From Pomacea canaliculata (taxonomy: Eukaryota > Mollusca > Gastropoda > Architaenioglossa > Ampullariidae): a stretch of 64,000 nt of DNA. Positions 36,542-48,557 of the stretch are shown here, one piece after another. Location: positions 9,831,217-9,895,216 of the forward strand of contig NC_037597.1 of NCBI RefSeq assembly GCF_003073045.1, in the 5' to 3' direction. The notes under the pieces are model-generated. The model was not told where the DNA came from and did not search any database. It saw only the letters and a program-made list of their open reading frames with translations. The stretch's first letter is position 1. Each line of letters starts with the position of its first letter. The position numbers were made by a program, and so were the translations under genes.

Positions 36542-39500
36542 TCAGGAGGCAGGTTTGCTGTGGACAGGGGTGTAGAAGATGCCAGTGGAGGGACAGTGCG
36601 ATGTGTTGTATGCACTCTTGTGGAGAGCCTGCAGAGCCCCGTAAGTCACGTGCAGCTCAGAGTGAAAAATCAGAGGGTGCGGGGCATGTGTCCCGGGGGC
36701 AGGCAGGTCGTTGTCCAAGCAGTTGACAGGCTGAAAGTCTTTGTCTAACCAGATCTCCACTTCCCGCAAGTATGTCTTCTCCTGCGACAACGAACGACGA
36801 CGAGATGCAGGAAAACCGCGAACACGAAAAAGTCATCAGCAGCCTCGTTAACCTTGCAGACCCTCGTGCATCTGACAAGTCTTGAGTGTGTGTGTGTGTG
36901 CTCGTGCGTGCGTGCATGTGTGTGAGAGTGTGTGTGCATGTGAGAGAGAGAGAGAGAAAAATACATCTTAAAAGCCTATGCCTTTCAGAAATTGCGAGGG
37001 AATAAAAATAAATCATCACATTTTTACGCCACAGTTGGTCAACTTCAAGTTGTTGTTGTCGTAGTTACTTCTACTAATAGTAATAAGATAACGAAAAATA
37101 GGAGCAGACAGGTGTTCCGGGTGTATTAGAAAGGATAGTCAACTTACCACCTCTTTGTCTTTGATGCACACAAGGCAAGGTGTGACGCCTGTGTGTTTCT
37201 GCACTGCTGCTCGAATGTCTTCGTACTGAAAATGAAAACAACAGGGTTAACTATTATTCGCTTCTGGACACGAAGACAGAGAGCGGTGCCAGTGGTTCTT
37301 GACATCCTCAGTCCAACCAGAAAGCCGACAAGAAACAGTTAGTACTGTCCCTTGGTCACACAGAGCAACCGTTGTCCTCACCATCCCTCACAGACAGGAA
37401 ACGACCACGTGACACAAAACGAAACTTTGTCGAAGCAGAAGACATTTCGCGAAAGAGTGGCATGCATAAACAATTTTACTTAGCTTCAACTTTGTCTCTA
37501 TTAAATGAAATAATCAGTACAAAACCTTAAAACGATAAGCATTGTTTGCGAAATCCTCAACAGTTTTCATTTGAACTGATTGTAGTTTTAATTCGTTCGT
37601 CACCTGTATTCAAAGGCGTTGTTGAATTAAACGCATTTTTAGTAGATGAAATATGGAAAGTAAAGGACAAAAATTATGAGTACTCCGTATCATGAGTTAC
37701 CCTCTCTCTTTCTTTCTGTCTCTTAATAAAACATAATGTTCCAGCAACTCACATCATAGGTTTTCTTCTGATCAGGTTTTATCCCTTCCTCCGTCAACAT
37801 TCTGAAAAATATACACGATAAGAGGATTTGAACCTACGCACATTAAAATTTTTTTTTAAAATCATCTTTAACTAGGAACATAGACAAGGAACTTTGAAGA
37901 AACTTCTCACATAAATTCAACATAACCAAACGAAATGTTAAATCTGCGAGGATTATCCTTATCTCGACGATGATTGGTGAGTGGTTTGCGAGGTCTAAAA
38001 TATGTTCCCCTGTTACGGGTGTTGGCAGGAGGTGGGACTTACCCGTCCCCTGATAATGTGCGATGTGTATAAGACGAATTGGTCAATAACAATAAACATT
38101 TTTGCGTACAGACCGCAAGGCAACAAATGTTGAATGTTCTCACTCAAGCAAGTTGAAGCTGTCCATGAGGCTCAGGGTGGCGTTGAAGTAGTGGAAGGGA
38201 TTCTTGAGAGCACTCAGGGTGGTAGCGCACGTGCCGTGCTTCATCCATTCGTGTCTCCTGTGAAAGATGTGGTCAAGGTAAAGTCCACTGACTCTAATGG
38301 TCCTATTGATGACATGTTTAGATGTACTGACTCGTCTCATAGCATGTACGAGTCCAGAGTCGAACAACTTCTCCCAGTCTCATGAAACATCTCCTGGCAA
38401 ATTTCGGTCGAATGCTACTTTAAAATCGGCTGACACGGTAGTCGAAGTATAAAATTACATCTTCTGACCACTCAGTAATCTGACATATAGTTATGCAGAC
38501 ACACCTGATCCCCATGACACCTTTACGTCTAGTAACACAACAGTCTACTGTACCTTCTCAACCTTATGATACAGCTGAGTGTACAAGCATTAAAGTATAA
38601 TGGCATAACTTGCATTAATATTTACTGAGTCTAATAACACAGTTTTGTCTGCTAACTCACTTCTAATCCCTCTCAGTCTGATAACACAGACTACAGACCA
38701 CAACTACATCATTCGTGGTGACAAATGCTCAGGACTTACCACAGGTTCTCATTCTCCCTCTCCACACCAAAGTCCACCCGCAAGCTGGCCCACCTGTAGT
38801 CCAGTTTGGGTCTCAGCGTCTGAAGAGGGGACAGAAAAAAACCAACAAAAGATGGCTCACACTCTCTCACAAGCTGACGCTGATTTCTTACATGTTTGTA
38901 TTGAATAATCTAAAACAGGGGGTGGGGACAGCGTGTGACCCGTGGGCCGTGAACATTCCGCGACATCATTTGGTCTGGCGTTGCCACGGCAACCGCAGGC
39001 GGGACTCGTAATTCAATAAACACAGGAGCGTTTTTTTTTTCCTATAGAAGCATACATTTATACTAAGTGAATCGTAATAATAACAACTCAGAGTTTAAAG
39101 GACATGCAAGGAGCGTCCATTATGGAATAGACAGAAGCACATGATGGGACAGACACGAATGCCGCGGCCCGTCTACCCGTGTTGTGGACAGTCAGTGCCA
39201 GACAGTCTGGCACCCTATACGTTGCCATAGAGTTCACACTGCGGAGAAACTACAGCTTGACCACGTATAGTAATCTAGTTCTTAAATAAATAATTTTGTA
39301 TGGCTCGTAAATGATGTTATAAATACTCAGATGGCTCCTGGCTGAGAAAAGGTTCCCCAGAGATGAGACTAGCAAGGTAAACCCCCAACCGAGTCCCCCT
39401 CCCTTAGCAAATAATCTGTTTCGAAACAGTTCATGAAGACAGTTGTTAGCGATCACTAATTCCCCAAGGGAATCTTACTTCCTTTAAGAGACACGAGAGG

Positions 39501-42500
39501 AGTTTCCCTGTCCCCATTCCCACCTTGATATCTCAAAAACTTTCCTCGTACGATAAACACACTTGAAAACCGACACCATGGTGACCCCTGTCACGTGTAC
39601 CTAACTTGTTGTGTTCCTGTTGTGTACAAGGAAAAAAACTTTGTTTGTTGTCGGTAAAACTATGTACAAGGAAAAACTGTTTGACGTCGGTAGTAATTAG
39701 TAAGGCGTCAACTGTAGACAAAGAAAATTACTTTCCTGGACATATCATAAAAATGTTGTTAAATGAACTCAGTTTCTTAATTTGGCTAAAAAAAACTTTA
39801 TTATTAGAAAATAATAGCAGATGTAGAGCAGATCATTTACAGAGTGCGCTAAGTAGCTTGTGACTTCCCATTTCCGTGAAAAAAACATTTTCAGTATAAT
39901 AAGAGTATACACTAGGATGTCAGGTGCTGTGTGTGTGTGTGCAGCAAGAGAGCAGTGAAGATTGTTATACAAATACATAACGAAGCAGTTCAGGAAAAAA
40001 TAGAGTATAATTGTTGACATACCTTCAGCTCGTTTACATCCAACTTCCATGTTTTATTGCATTTTATAGGTTCCTGTGATCCTTTTTGTGTGGGCCTGAT
40101 GTCACAAAAGTAAAGATAAACAAACAAGCAACAACAAAGACTGACATGACTCTGTTAACGCATTCGCCCATGAATTTTGTATTTGAACAGAAAAACCAAA
40201 TTCATGCAGCGCCCAGAAATCTAACACTTATTCATAATTTACAATTTCCACTTAGAAAGCCTCCAGTCCTTTATCTAACATTCAATGAGTACAGAGCAGC
40301 AAAGCTTGTATATTCTATTGCTCGGCATTTCAAATAATCTTTCACATGACAAAAGTCTGGAGTCAAATTATTGTTTTGTTGTCGATTAATCGTTTTTAGC
40401 AGACAGTAGCAATGCTAATAACAGCAGGAGGAGCAGTAACAGCATCTTGCAGAGGAAATGAAGGGAGAAGGTGGTGGCAGCGATAGTTTCGTGTCTTAGC
40501 AAGTCTAGTAGCCACACACACACAAGAAAAAAAGAAACTAATAAACTTAATCTTCACTTTCACACTACGTACCACAGACCATGCGCAACCCACGATGAAA
40601 CCTTATCAGGAATTGCACATTTAATTTTCTGCAAGAAAAAGAAAAAACACTCAGAAAGAGGAAATTATAAATTGTACCTTCGGTTTCCCGAGAGTGAAGG
40701 TATCATAAAAAAGAAAGTGCTAATAATTCATATTTCCTCCTTTCCAATTTCCTCCAAATTATGGTGGTTTTTGTTTCCCCCTGCACTAAATGAAGAAAGT
40801 AATTTTATATTGTTTGTAATTGTCAGTGTGCACTCTTGTGTGCCTAATGTACACACACACATTGTATAGAGTCTCTTTTGCTTCTTCTTCCTTCTTGTCA
40901 TTTTTGAACGGGAAGTTTGTTTTTCGTCTTAGTTTTTTTTTGGGGGGTAAGGAAATATTTTTTCTTTTGAGATAGTTCACAAGTATGGACAACATTCCCG
41001 TTAGCGATCTGTGTACTTAATTATCGACATGGGCCGACCTCTCCGGGAGGTGAGTGGTGCACTTGCAAAGCCCCGAGCGACTTACCCCCCACCCCCATAC
41101 CTGCATCATGGTTCCGGGTGCCAAGAAAAAAAAAAAAAGAAAAAAAAGAAAAAAAAAGCTATCAGTTGCTTGGTAACTACGCATGCGCACAATTGTTGGT
41201 GACAGCGAGCGCTTTTTGATGACGGGATAAAGGTGGTAATTTATTGAGGTGGAGCTGTCATTTCAGGACTTATCGTCCCGAAAAATGAACATATTAGATG
41301 AACACATAGATGCGAAAGTTTCTGTAAAACTGCTTTGTAATTTACAGTTCATACCGGACATTCATTACAGATAAATTATGTGTTCGTAATTTTGGTATTA
41401 TCGTCAACGCATCATTATCTCTTGGATCTTGCAGTCTGTCCTTCACCCTTGAGCTTCCCAAGACCAGCCACAACCGATACTTTCTGTCAGTTTTTGCCAC
41501 CAAAAAGCTTTGTCTGCTTTTGAGTCGTCCTCGCTGGAGTGCTGCAACTCTTTTTACTCGTCGATCTCCCAAACCGCCTGCTGGACAAACTTCAGAGGAC
41601 AAAATAATGTCATTCGGTTTGTCTTCAGTAGGCGACAAACAGACCATGCGAGCCACCTCCTCCTTTACATGCTAGTCCGAGCTCGCGTGGATTACAACAG
41701 GGATGAGGAAGGTCCGTTACATCCAGCAAGGAGGGTCCATTAGGGGGTAGACAGGACACATAGGAGTACATGATGGGACAGACACTTCTGTCTGTATTAA
41801 GTCCCTCAACGGACATCGGGAAATGCGCTTTGCAAATTCAGGTACTACTACAACTACTGACTCTCCAAATAAAACTGCCAAACACGGCTTTCAGAACACG
41901 CTGGCATATAGACATTTCTATTATTTTTGTTGTCCTATTATTTTTGTTGTTTTAAAATTTTGCGCTCAAGTAGTAGTAGTAGTCGAATTTGCAAAGCACT
42001 TTTCCCGATGTTAATGCGAGCTCAATGCGCTGTCCACGAAAGATAACAATAAAGCCGAAAGTCAACCCCACAAGAACAGCGGCAGCAAACGGGTGACACC
42101 ACAGCAAACATGAATTAAGTGCACAAAGATAAAGAACTGCAGTGATGTGCACAACCACCAACCTCACGCTTGTCACGTACCTCATCTTCCAGGAAAACAC
42201 ACTGTGACGGAGGCCAGCCCTGCACGAACACCATAACATCCCACGTGTAGCTAGGGACAGCACTGCCTCCTACCACCACACCATGCAGCCTGCAACAGCG
42301 GTATGCGCCTCAGTGCACGTCTATAGACCTCTCTTACCTTTCTTACCTTTCTATAGACCTTTCTTACCTTTCCTTTTCTCCTCTCTCTTTGTGTGGGAGA
42401 GCGGGTCGCTGAATATGCCTATCTGATCACTCAAGACACCCTTAAAATCTCAATATCTTTCCCCAAAATAATGTTAGCGATTCTACGTTCATCATTATCT

Positions 42501-42866
42501 TTGTGTCATCCTCCTGCCTCGCTAATCATTGTATTGTTTTAGAGGAATTCCTGCTTTTTATCTGCGATATCCCAACTTCTGTCCTCATGGCGCTCTAAAT
42601 TATAATTTTATTTGTAGGTGATGGGGGTAAATACCACAACCATGAAAGTTTTTCAAAATTTATACAGATTGTTTCCGTTGTCATCTATCTGTTGTCAGTC
42701 TCTCACTCTCCTTCACTGCTCGGGCAAGCGCAACCAAATAAACAGTTATAAAGCTGAGGAAGCAGATTGTATATTGACCAAACCATCCGACGAGCGGAGA
42801 AAAGAAGGAACGAAAGAAGGAACAAACTCACCCAACGGTAGCCAAAGTAAGCCATGTGATCAACAT
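36542..42866 (-). CDS. RNase T2 family ribonuclease, copy A
   Basis: Nine coding exons in transcript order: 42866-42832, 42289-42181, 40628-40573, 40095-40023, 38819-38740, 38257-38144, 37801-37753, 37225-37148, 36781-36542. All are GT-AG with consistent phases, giving 277 aa and TGA. The N-terminus MLITWLTLATVGLHGVVVGG is a signal peptide. Then come QGWPPSQC, the first active-site block SWVAHGLWPTQKG, and the second block RHEWMKHGTC; both catalytic histidines, Glu and Lys are kept. Cysteines match animal RNase T2 (CN after the first block, HGTC, later TPC). RNase T2 enzymes cleave single-stranded RNA in lysosomes or outside the cell via 2',3'-cyclic phosphates. Ala replaces the usual Ile/Val/Thr just before His in block one. 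An intron ends 11 bases before the ATG, so the 5' UTR is spliced. Exon 8 could instead end at 37151 (GTGGTA), but GTAAGT at 37147 is stronger. Copy B lies upstream on the same strand. Confidence 0.93.
36885..36959. repeat. (GT)n / (GA)n simple repeat
   Basis: GTGTGTGTGTGTGTGTG followed by interrupted GTGC/GTGT words and (GA)n. It lies in the last intron of RNase T2 copy A. Confidence 0.9.
38916..38975 (+). mobile_element. Possible hAT element terminus
   Basis: CAGGGGGTGGGGACAGCG followed by GACCCGTGGGCCGTGAAC resembles the left terminal inverted repeat and subterminal region of a hAT element (compare CAGGGGTGGG at 10356). No matching right end or target duplication was found. It lies in an intron of RNase T2 copy A. 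Confidence 0.3.
39109..39160. repeat. Dispersed repeat, copy 1 (shared with 41.73 kb)
   Basis: CAAGGAGCGTCCATTATGG, then TAGACAGAAG and CACATGATGGGACAGACAC. The same words in the same order occur at 41730-41787. Both copies lie in introns of RNase T2 copy A. Confidence 0.6.
41127..41157. repeat. A-rich (A)nG tract
   Basis: Runs of A interrupted by single G, intronic in RNase T2 copy A. It may be the tail of a retroposed sequence on the plus strand. Confidence 0.7.
41730..41860 (+). repeat. Dispersed SINE-like element with (ACT)n tail
   Basis: It shares GGTCCATTA, TAGACAG and ACATGATGGGACAGACAC with 39.1 kb. It then continues to CATCGGGAAATGCGCTTTGC AAATTC and ends in TACTACTACAACTACT. The ending GCGCTTTGCAAATTC plus a triplet tail also appears, inverted, at 41970-42013. 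This looks like a 3' tail and microsatellite end of a short retroposon. Confidence 0.6.
41970..42013 (-). repeat. Inverted copy of the SINE-like 3' tail
   Basis: On the minus strand this reads CATCGGGAAAAGTGCTTTGC AAATTCG followed by ACTACTACTACT, matching the end of the element at 41814-41860. The two copies face each other about 150 bp apart in intron 2 of RNase T2 copy A. Confidence 0.65.
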
Positions 42867-44240
42867 TTGTCTCGTAACTGAAAAAGAAGAAAGTAATAAA
42901 CATATTGGCAGTTACTTTTACTGCCATCGCTGGTGACAGTGAAGCCTTCAGTGTTTAGTCAGGACAAAATGTCACAGAAGCAGAGATAAAACCACACACA
43001 ATACGTGTGGACAAACAAAGCAATGGCAAACTGTGGTGAAACATTCACTCTGCGAAAGTCTAGTGATCTTTTCATACGTTAAATGTCCGCAAACCTTCTC
43101 AAACACAGTCTTATGCAGAATCTCCGCCTTGCTTGTCTTCATAACAGAAGGCTGTAAAACGTTTCACTACCACGATTCTCAAACAAGTTCCGGGTGGTAA
43201 AGATCGGAAAGTCGTAACATAAATGAAACAGCATTTCCAATCAAGTTTATTTGCTCTCACTACTCTCTAAGTCAAGATTCCCAAAGGAATGTGGCAAAAT
43301 TGGCGGTAGTATATAATAGTACCACTACTATTACTTGATGGGAGATACCGACGACCTTCCAGATTGGTTAAAAAGCAACAAAAAAAAAAAAAATACCCCA
43401 AAAAACCCCACAACAAATCAAAACAAAAACTAAAACAAAAACAAAACAAAACAACAAAAAACAAAACAAACAAAAACAAAACAACAAAACAAATTCAGCC
43501 AGTCATCCACTTATTCATTACAATCACTATCAGACTGTTGCCTTCAGTACCTGCACGGAGGTCAGAGTGTAGGAGCCTGGCAACCTTCCCATGCGGAGAG
43601 CAACTAGTGACTGGATGTAGTCACCACCACGGCCAGACGGACTTTAACTTCCGTGGAGGTTTTTATTGTTGTTTCTTGCGTGTACAAATTTCTAGACAGC
43701 TGGCTGTGCCCTACTTGAAGCGCCTTCCTTGTTCACAAACTGATAACCTTCGACAACAGGAAAACACCGCCATTGTTCGTGAAAGGTCCCCAGGTTGTGT
43801 ACGTGACAGCTTCTAATTGTTGTACACACCTGAGCAGGGGTGGCCTTTAGACGACCAAGTAGATGCCTATCCGAGAATCTTCTGTATTCTCTCATCTCTA
43901 AACTGATCAAAACGACAGATTGTAGAATAGACTGCACTTGCTTTCTCTCAATAACAACAATTTATCAAAAATTATTTTCGTGCGCTCTCGCTCAGCCCCG
44001 TCCACCGACGACTTCGCTCCCTGTATCTGTTGCAGTTAACTGTACAAAAGTTTAGTGGTTGGTGTGCTTATATAATTTTAGAGGAAAATGCGTAGAGGTC
44101 TGAGGAAACCGGGAGTCAGAAAATTGCGATGACCCTAAGAGTTATGCCGACGGGAACATTCTGTCTCTTTCAGTCAAGAAAATGCTTCACGTAGTGGTGG
44201 ACCCCCCCCCCCCAAAAGTTGTTTTCTTATTGTACTATGA
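42867..44240. other. Upstream region of RNase T2 copy A
   Basis: The coding exon of copy A begins after an acceptor at 42878, so the promoter and non-coding first exon should lie somewhere here. No core element is identifiable. An A/AC-rich tract occupies about 43379-43491. Confidence 0.35.
43379..43491. repeat. A-rich (AAAAC)n-like tract
   Basis: About 110 bases nearly devoid of T and G, built of AAAAC, ACAAA and AACAAA words. It gives a lysine/asparagine-rich artificial frame on the plus strand. Confidence 0.85.
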
Positions 44241-44244
44241 TTAC

Positions 44245-46275
44245 AGGATCTTAATTCTATAAAAGAAGATGAGGAACAAGACAAATACTTTCCTCCTTCA
44301 GATGATGACAAAGAAGACGATAATGAACCGATTGCAGATAAGACAATCTTCATCTGCATCCCCTTTTACACGGATTATCAGTGCCCCAGGCTGACAAAGG
44401 AGCAAGTAACATTTTTACCAGAATAATTTTTACCCAGAAATTTCCCCGAGTTTTTTTCCTGTCATTTTCCTTGCGCATTTTTCCAAGCCAAGTTTTTCCC
44501 ACTGTTCATTTTTTCCATAGGCACTATTTCCCCCACAAGCCCAATGTCCCCATGTACATGGTATAACATTGCTCTCATGAGTTTACTACACAGTTTGCAT
44601 TGTGCGTGTGATTTGCCGTACTATGTGTTTTGTAACTGAGAAAATTTTACTTTGGAAAATGAAGTCAGGCAAAATTTGTAGTGTGACAGATCTCATACGG
44701 AAAAAATGTCTTGGGGATCTGGGGGAAAAATATCATGAAAATTTTGGGGAAAATCATAAATGCGAAGTAGGCCTATAGAACATCCCATCTTCTGTTTCAA
44801 TACAAACAATAAGCTGGATGAAGTTTCCGACAGTAAAGATGTAAATCAGGCAGGCAGCCGAGGTGACAGAACAGATGATGACACTTCATAATCAAAGGAT
44901 GGCAAAATTACCTGCCACAAAATCCGATTAGAAGACAAGTTGGGCGAAGGTCAACAGTCAATATCGTTCGACAAGCTTCGGGTCCAACCCGATATGCCAG
45001 TAGAACGTGGACACAATCGCTTCCTCATTCAAACTATTTAGGAAAAGGAGTATTTGGGACATCATTATAAAATGGACGAACAAGGAGTGTGAAATTGTTT
45101 ATGATGAAAACTGGCAGAAGATGACTAACAGCGAATTTGAGTGCTTCATGCATGTACTGATTCTGGTGTCTATAAAGCTCGGGGTGAGCCGAGAGAACAG
45201 ATGTGGAGCAAGAAGCACGAGCTGCTGCTGCTGCTGCTGAACAATGTCAAAGGCGACCCTGTGAAAATTTAAGCTATAACCAGTTTCTGAAATATTTTGT
45301 TTGGGTAGATAACTTGAAAGAATGTTACGATCGAACCCTAAGAAAAGGCGACTGTTGGTGAACCTTTAGTCGTCTATAGGGACCGATGTTCTTCAAACAA
45401 TGCATTCCCACCAAGCCAGGAACATATGGTATACAAATCTGGGTCTGCTGTGACAGCACAACGTCTTATGTTTTGAGTTGTCAAGTATACAAGGGAAGAC
45501 CTCACCAACCAAGAGAACAGAACCAGGATGAAAGAGTTGTGTTGGACACGATCTCTGGGTTGGAAAATAGTGGAAGTAACGAGTGACTACTTCTTCGCTA
45601 GCTTTGAGCTGGGAGAGAAACTTCTTGCTAAGAAGCTTATCTTGCTGGGGACCAGAAAAGATTCCACGTGCTCTTACAGAAACAAAAGGGAGGCAAATAC
45701 TACACTCTTTGCCTTTCATGATCATGGGTTGCTGGCTTCTTATTGCTCAAAGAAAGGCAAGGCAGTAGCTATCTAGTATGTCTCGTGATCCACCGGAAGT
45801 TGACAACACCACGGTAGGCAAAAAGCTTCAGTTAATTTTTGACTACAAGACAAAAGGTGGTCTCGACACAATGGGCAAACTGGTTTGCTGCTACACCACG
45901 AAACGAAAGACAAGAAGATGGCCTATGGTAATCTACAGCATGGTGGACATCTTGTGAATACCTACATTGTTTGGAATTTCCTAAATCTAGAGAGGCAACG
46001 TGGCCAAAGTCACAAATGGCGAATCTTTCGGATGAAACTATAGGCGAGGAACTTGTTGGACTTGTAAAATCTACAGAAGAAGAATTTTCCAGTGAGAATA
46101 GGGCACACTATACACGAGGTCCATTACGTTCCCAGACTCGACAGCTGCACGGAATACAACTCCATTGCCAAGTAAGTGACAGCGTTGCTTTTGTCCAAGA
46201 TCGAATAACCAGAAAGTTAGAGACACTAGCGGTTGTTGTGGGAGATTTTCATGTGGAGTTCAGGCAAAGCTTGTG
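44245..46275 (+). pseudogene. piggyBac-type transposase relic
   Basis: Plus-strand fragments follow the order of a piggyBac transposase. First comes an acidic N-terminal stretch (KEDEEQDKYFPPSDDDKED at about 44262-44320). Then FKLFRKRSIWDIIIKWTNKE and NSEFECFMHVLILVSIKLGV (45025-45185) match the helical domain. Then FKQCIPTKPGTYGIQIWVCC and DSTTSY (45390-45470), ERVVLDTISGLE, TSDYFFASFELGEKLLAKK (from about 45580, with the conserved Asp), and later YKTKGGLDTM and KRKTRRWP (about 45846-45925). Several frame changes and stops break it, so no functional protein is possible. Terminal repeats and flanking TTAA were not found with confidence. A (GCT)n run at 45220-45239 interrupts it. Confidence 0.85.
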
Positions 46276-48557
46276 ACTTCTGTGCTCGGCAGTAACCATC
46301 TGAATATCTTAACCTTTGTGACAATAGCAGAATGTAGGCCTAATCAAAACAATGATCTCAGTTTTTCAGATTTAGGAAAAAAAATCTGACCAAATCTTGT
46401 AACACAAACCCTTCATATCTTTTAGTTATTACGGTTTTGTCACTGTAATTTGTGGTACATATTAATTACACTGTTTTTCGTGTTTTACTAAAATAGGGAT
46501 TGCATTTTCCGCAGTGTGTGCATTTTCAACATAAAAAGAAATGGCAAAATGGTATGGGTATGGATTCCATTTGTGGTTAAAACTATAAAAATTCCATGGC
46601 CACTAGAGTATGTCATGCTACCTAATGGTGCCTCTGGTGAGAGCTTTTGCTTCTACAGATCTAGTTGCACAATATCCATTTTTTTTTAAACTCATCACTT
46701 CCAAAACAGAAAGCTTTTAAATATCCCCTACACCTGAACTATTACTTTCTTGTAACATATATCCTTGTAACATTGTTACAAAAGTTACATTTATAAAAAT
46801 GCCTCAGGTGTACACTTTGGAATTTGAGATTAGTATCTCTCACTCATTCTTCCACTTTCTCTCACACACACATTCTGTAATCTTTCTCTTTTGTACTTCC
46901 TGATACAGGAGATAAAATGAGTTTTCCCCCTAGATTTGATCTCTAAATATCAATCATAGGGCATTCCCAGTAAAGAAGAAGCAGTGAATAGCCACCATAA
47001 AAAAATGCACCAAATTGTCCATCTCAACTGTCATACTGCTTTAGTAACTTTTCAAATAGAAAAACAAATTACAATGAATAATACAAAATTTCTCCCTGAT
47101 ATAGCCAAAGGCATTCTTCCCAGTCTATGGAAGCTAGATACATTCTATCTAAGCTGCTACAACTGGCTAGGTATATAGCATCCAAGATTAGAAGTCTGCA
47201 TTTAGTTCAGCAATAAATGATTCAAGAAAACAGCAATTAACTGTTGTTACTGCACTGCCACAAGTACATGAAAGACTGAATAAGAGAGAATGCTTAATGT
47301 AAAAAAGTGTTTCTGTACAGAAATTCAAGCTGTCATCAAATGAAATAGTTTTTGTTGCTACCATATACAGTTACACATCAAAGGGAATAAGTGTAGTTAT
47401 AAGAATTAAAGGATTTGTATTTTTCATCATTAAAAAACTTTATTATACCTAGTTAGCCTTATTCTTGGTGCACAATTAACAAATTAATTGTAGAAAGATG
47501 CCTGTGACTGTGCATTAAAGGAAAGCACTGGTGCACATAAACCCAACAAGACCTTTAAAAGATAATGAAAATATAAATCCGAAACCAAAGATGTCATTAA
47601 TATCAATATAAATGAGTTCTTTTTACATCTGACATGAGTCACAGTTAAAAACTGCAAATATCACCTTTTTTTATATGCTGATTTTTTGCATATTAAAATT
47701 GCACTTGGCAAATCAAAAGCAGAATGAAAACCCATCAAATGTCATTGGTGACCTAACCAAGTATGGGTAGTGACAGGTTTGGATGAAACTTCAAGAAACT
47801 AAAATTCAATTGTATACTTAAAAAAAAAAAAGAAATCTAGGAAACATTCAAGGGAGGCAATACAAATATTTACATACACAAAAATGAATAATAACCTGAC
47901 AATCAATTCTGGCCTTTAAAAGTAGCTGGTGTCAGTTCATATCGCATGATGGAAAACCAGGATAAGACAATGAAAGCTAATCACAAATTCCATTTAAAAC
48001 ATGTAATTCTGGCCATTCATATCCCCTATTATGACAACTTCATCACCTTCTTGGGGAAACACATAGTGGTCATGACTAAAATATGACCCCACTTATATAA
48101 CTAATTAAAAAAATAAATAGTTCTGCTGATCATTAAGTCACTTCTTACCTTACCTTTAAAAATTTAGCTTTTCTTCACAAAGGTGGTTACTAGAAGCCTT
48201 TGAAGAGGTGTGGTAGTATTTTCAAGCTGTTAAGAGTTAACTACTTATCTACGTTCCCAGTGTGCTACCCTCTGCTGAAGACCTCTGTTTAAAACAAAAT
48301 GTCACACAAAAGTAGGAAAATATTGCCACAGCCCAGGCTGAAAGTTCAAATTTGCCATCGATTTTTGTGTATGCCATCTTTAATGATCTCAACATTTTGC
48401 AAGGATTGGACATTTCTGATTTCAACATATTCATTAGTAATAACCATTACCTTTAAAATAAATTGGTATAGGATAAGAGCTTAAGTCTGAAAAGCACTAC
48501 TGTCTTCCTGAAATATAAAGTGATCTGAAGCAGAGGGGAGTAACAAATTTTCAATTG
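46276..48557. other. AT-rich region downstream of RNase T2 copy B
   Basis: No gene is recognised. CpG becomes very rare from here rightwards. A variant polyadenylation signal for copy B (minus-strand ATTAAA) may lie at 48379-48384, about 175 bases after its stop codon. Confidence 0.4.

Noticed and set aside
42703-42927. Minus-strand frame reading YETNVDHMAYFGYRW, first taken as an RNase T2 exon
   Set aside because: That frame hits a stop after splicing to the next exon. The +1 frame in the same place gives an ATG and a signal peptide that splice correctly, so that frame was used.
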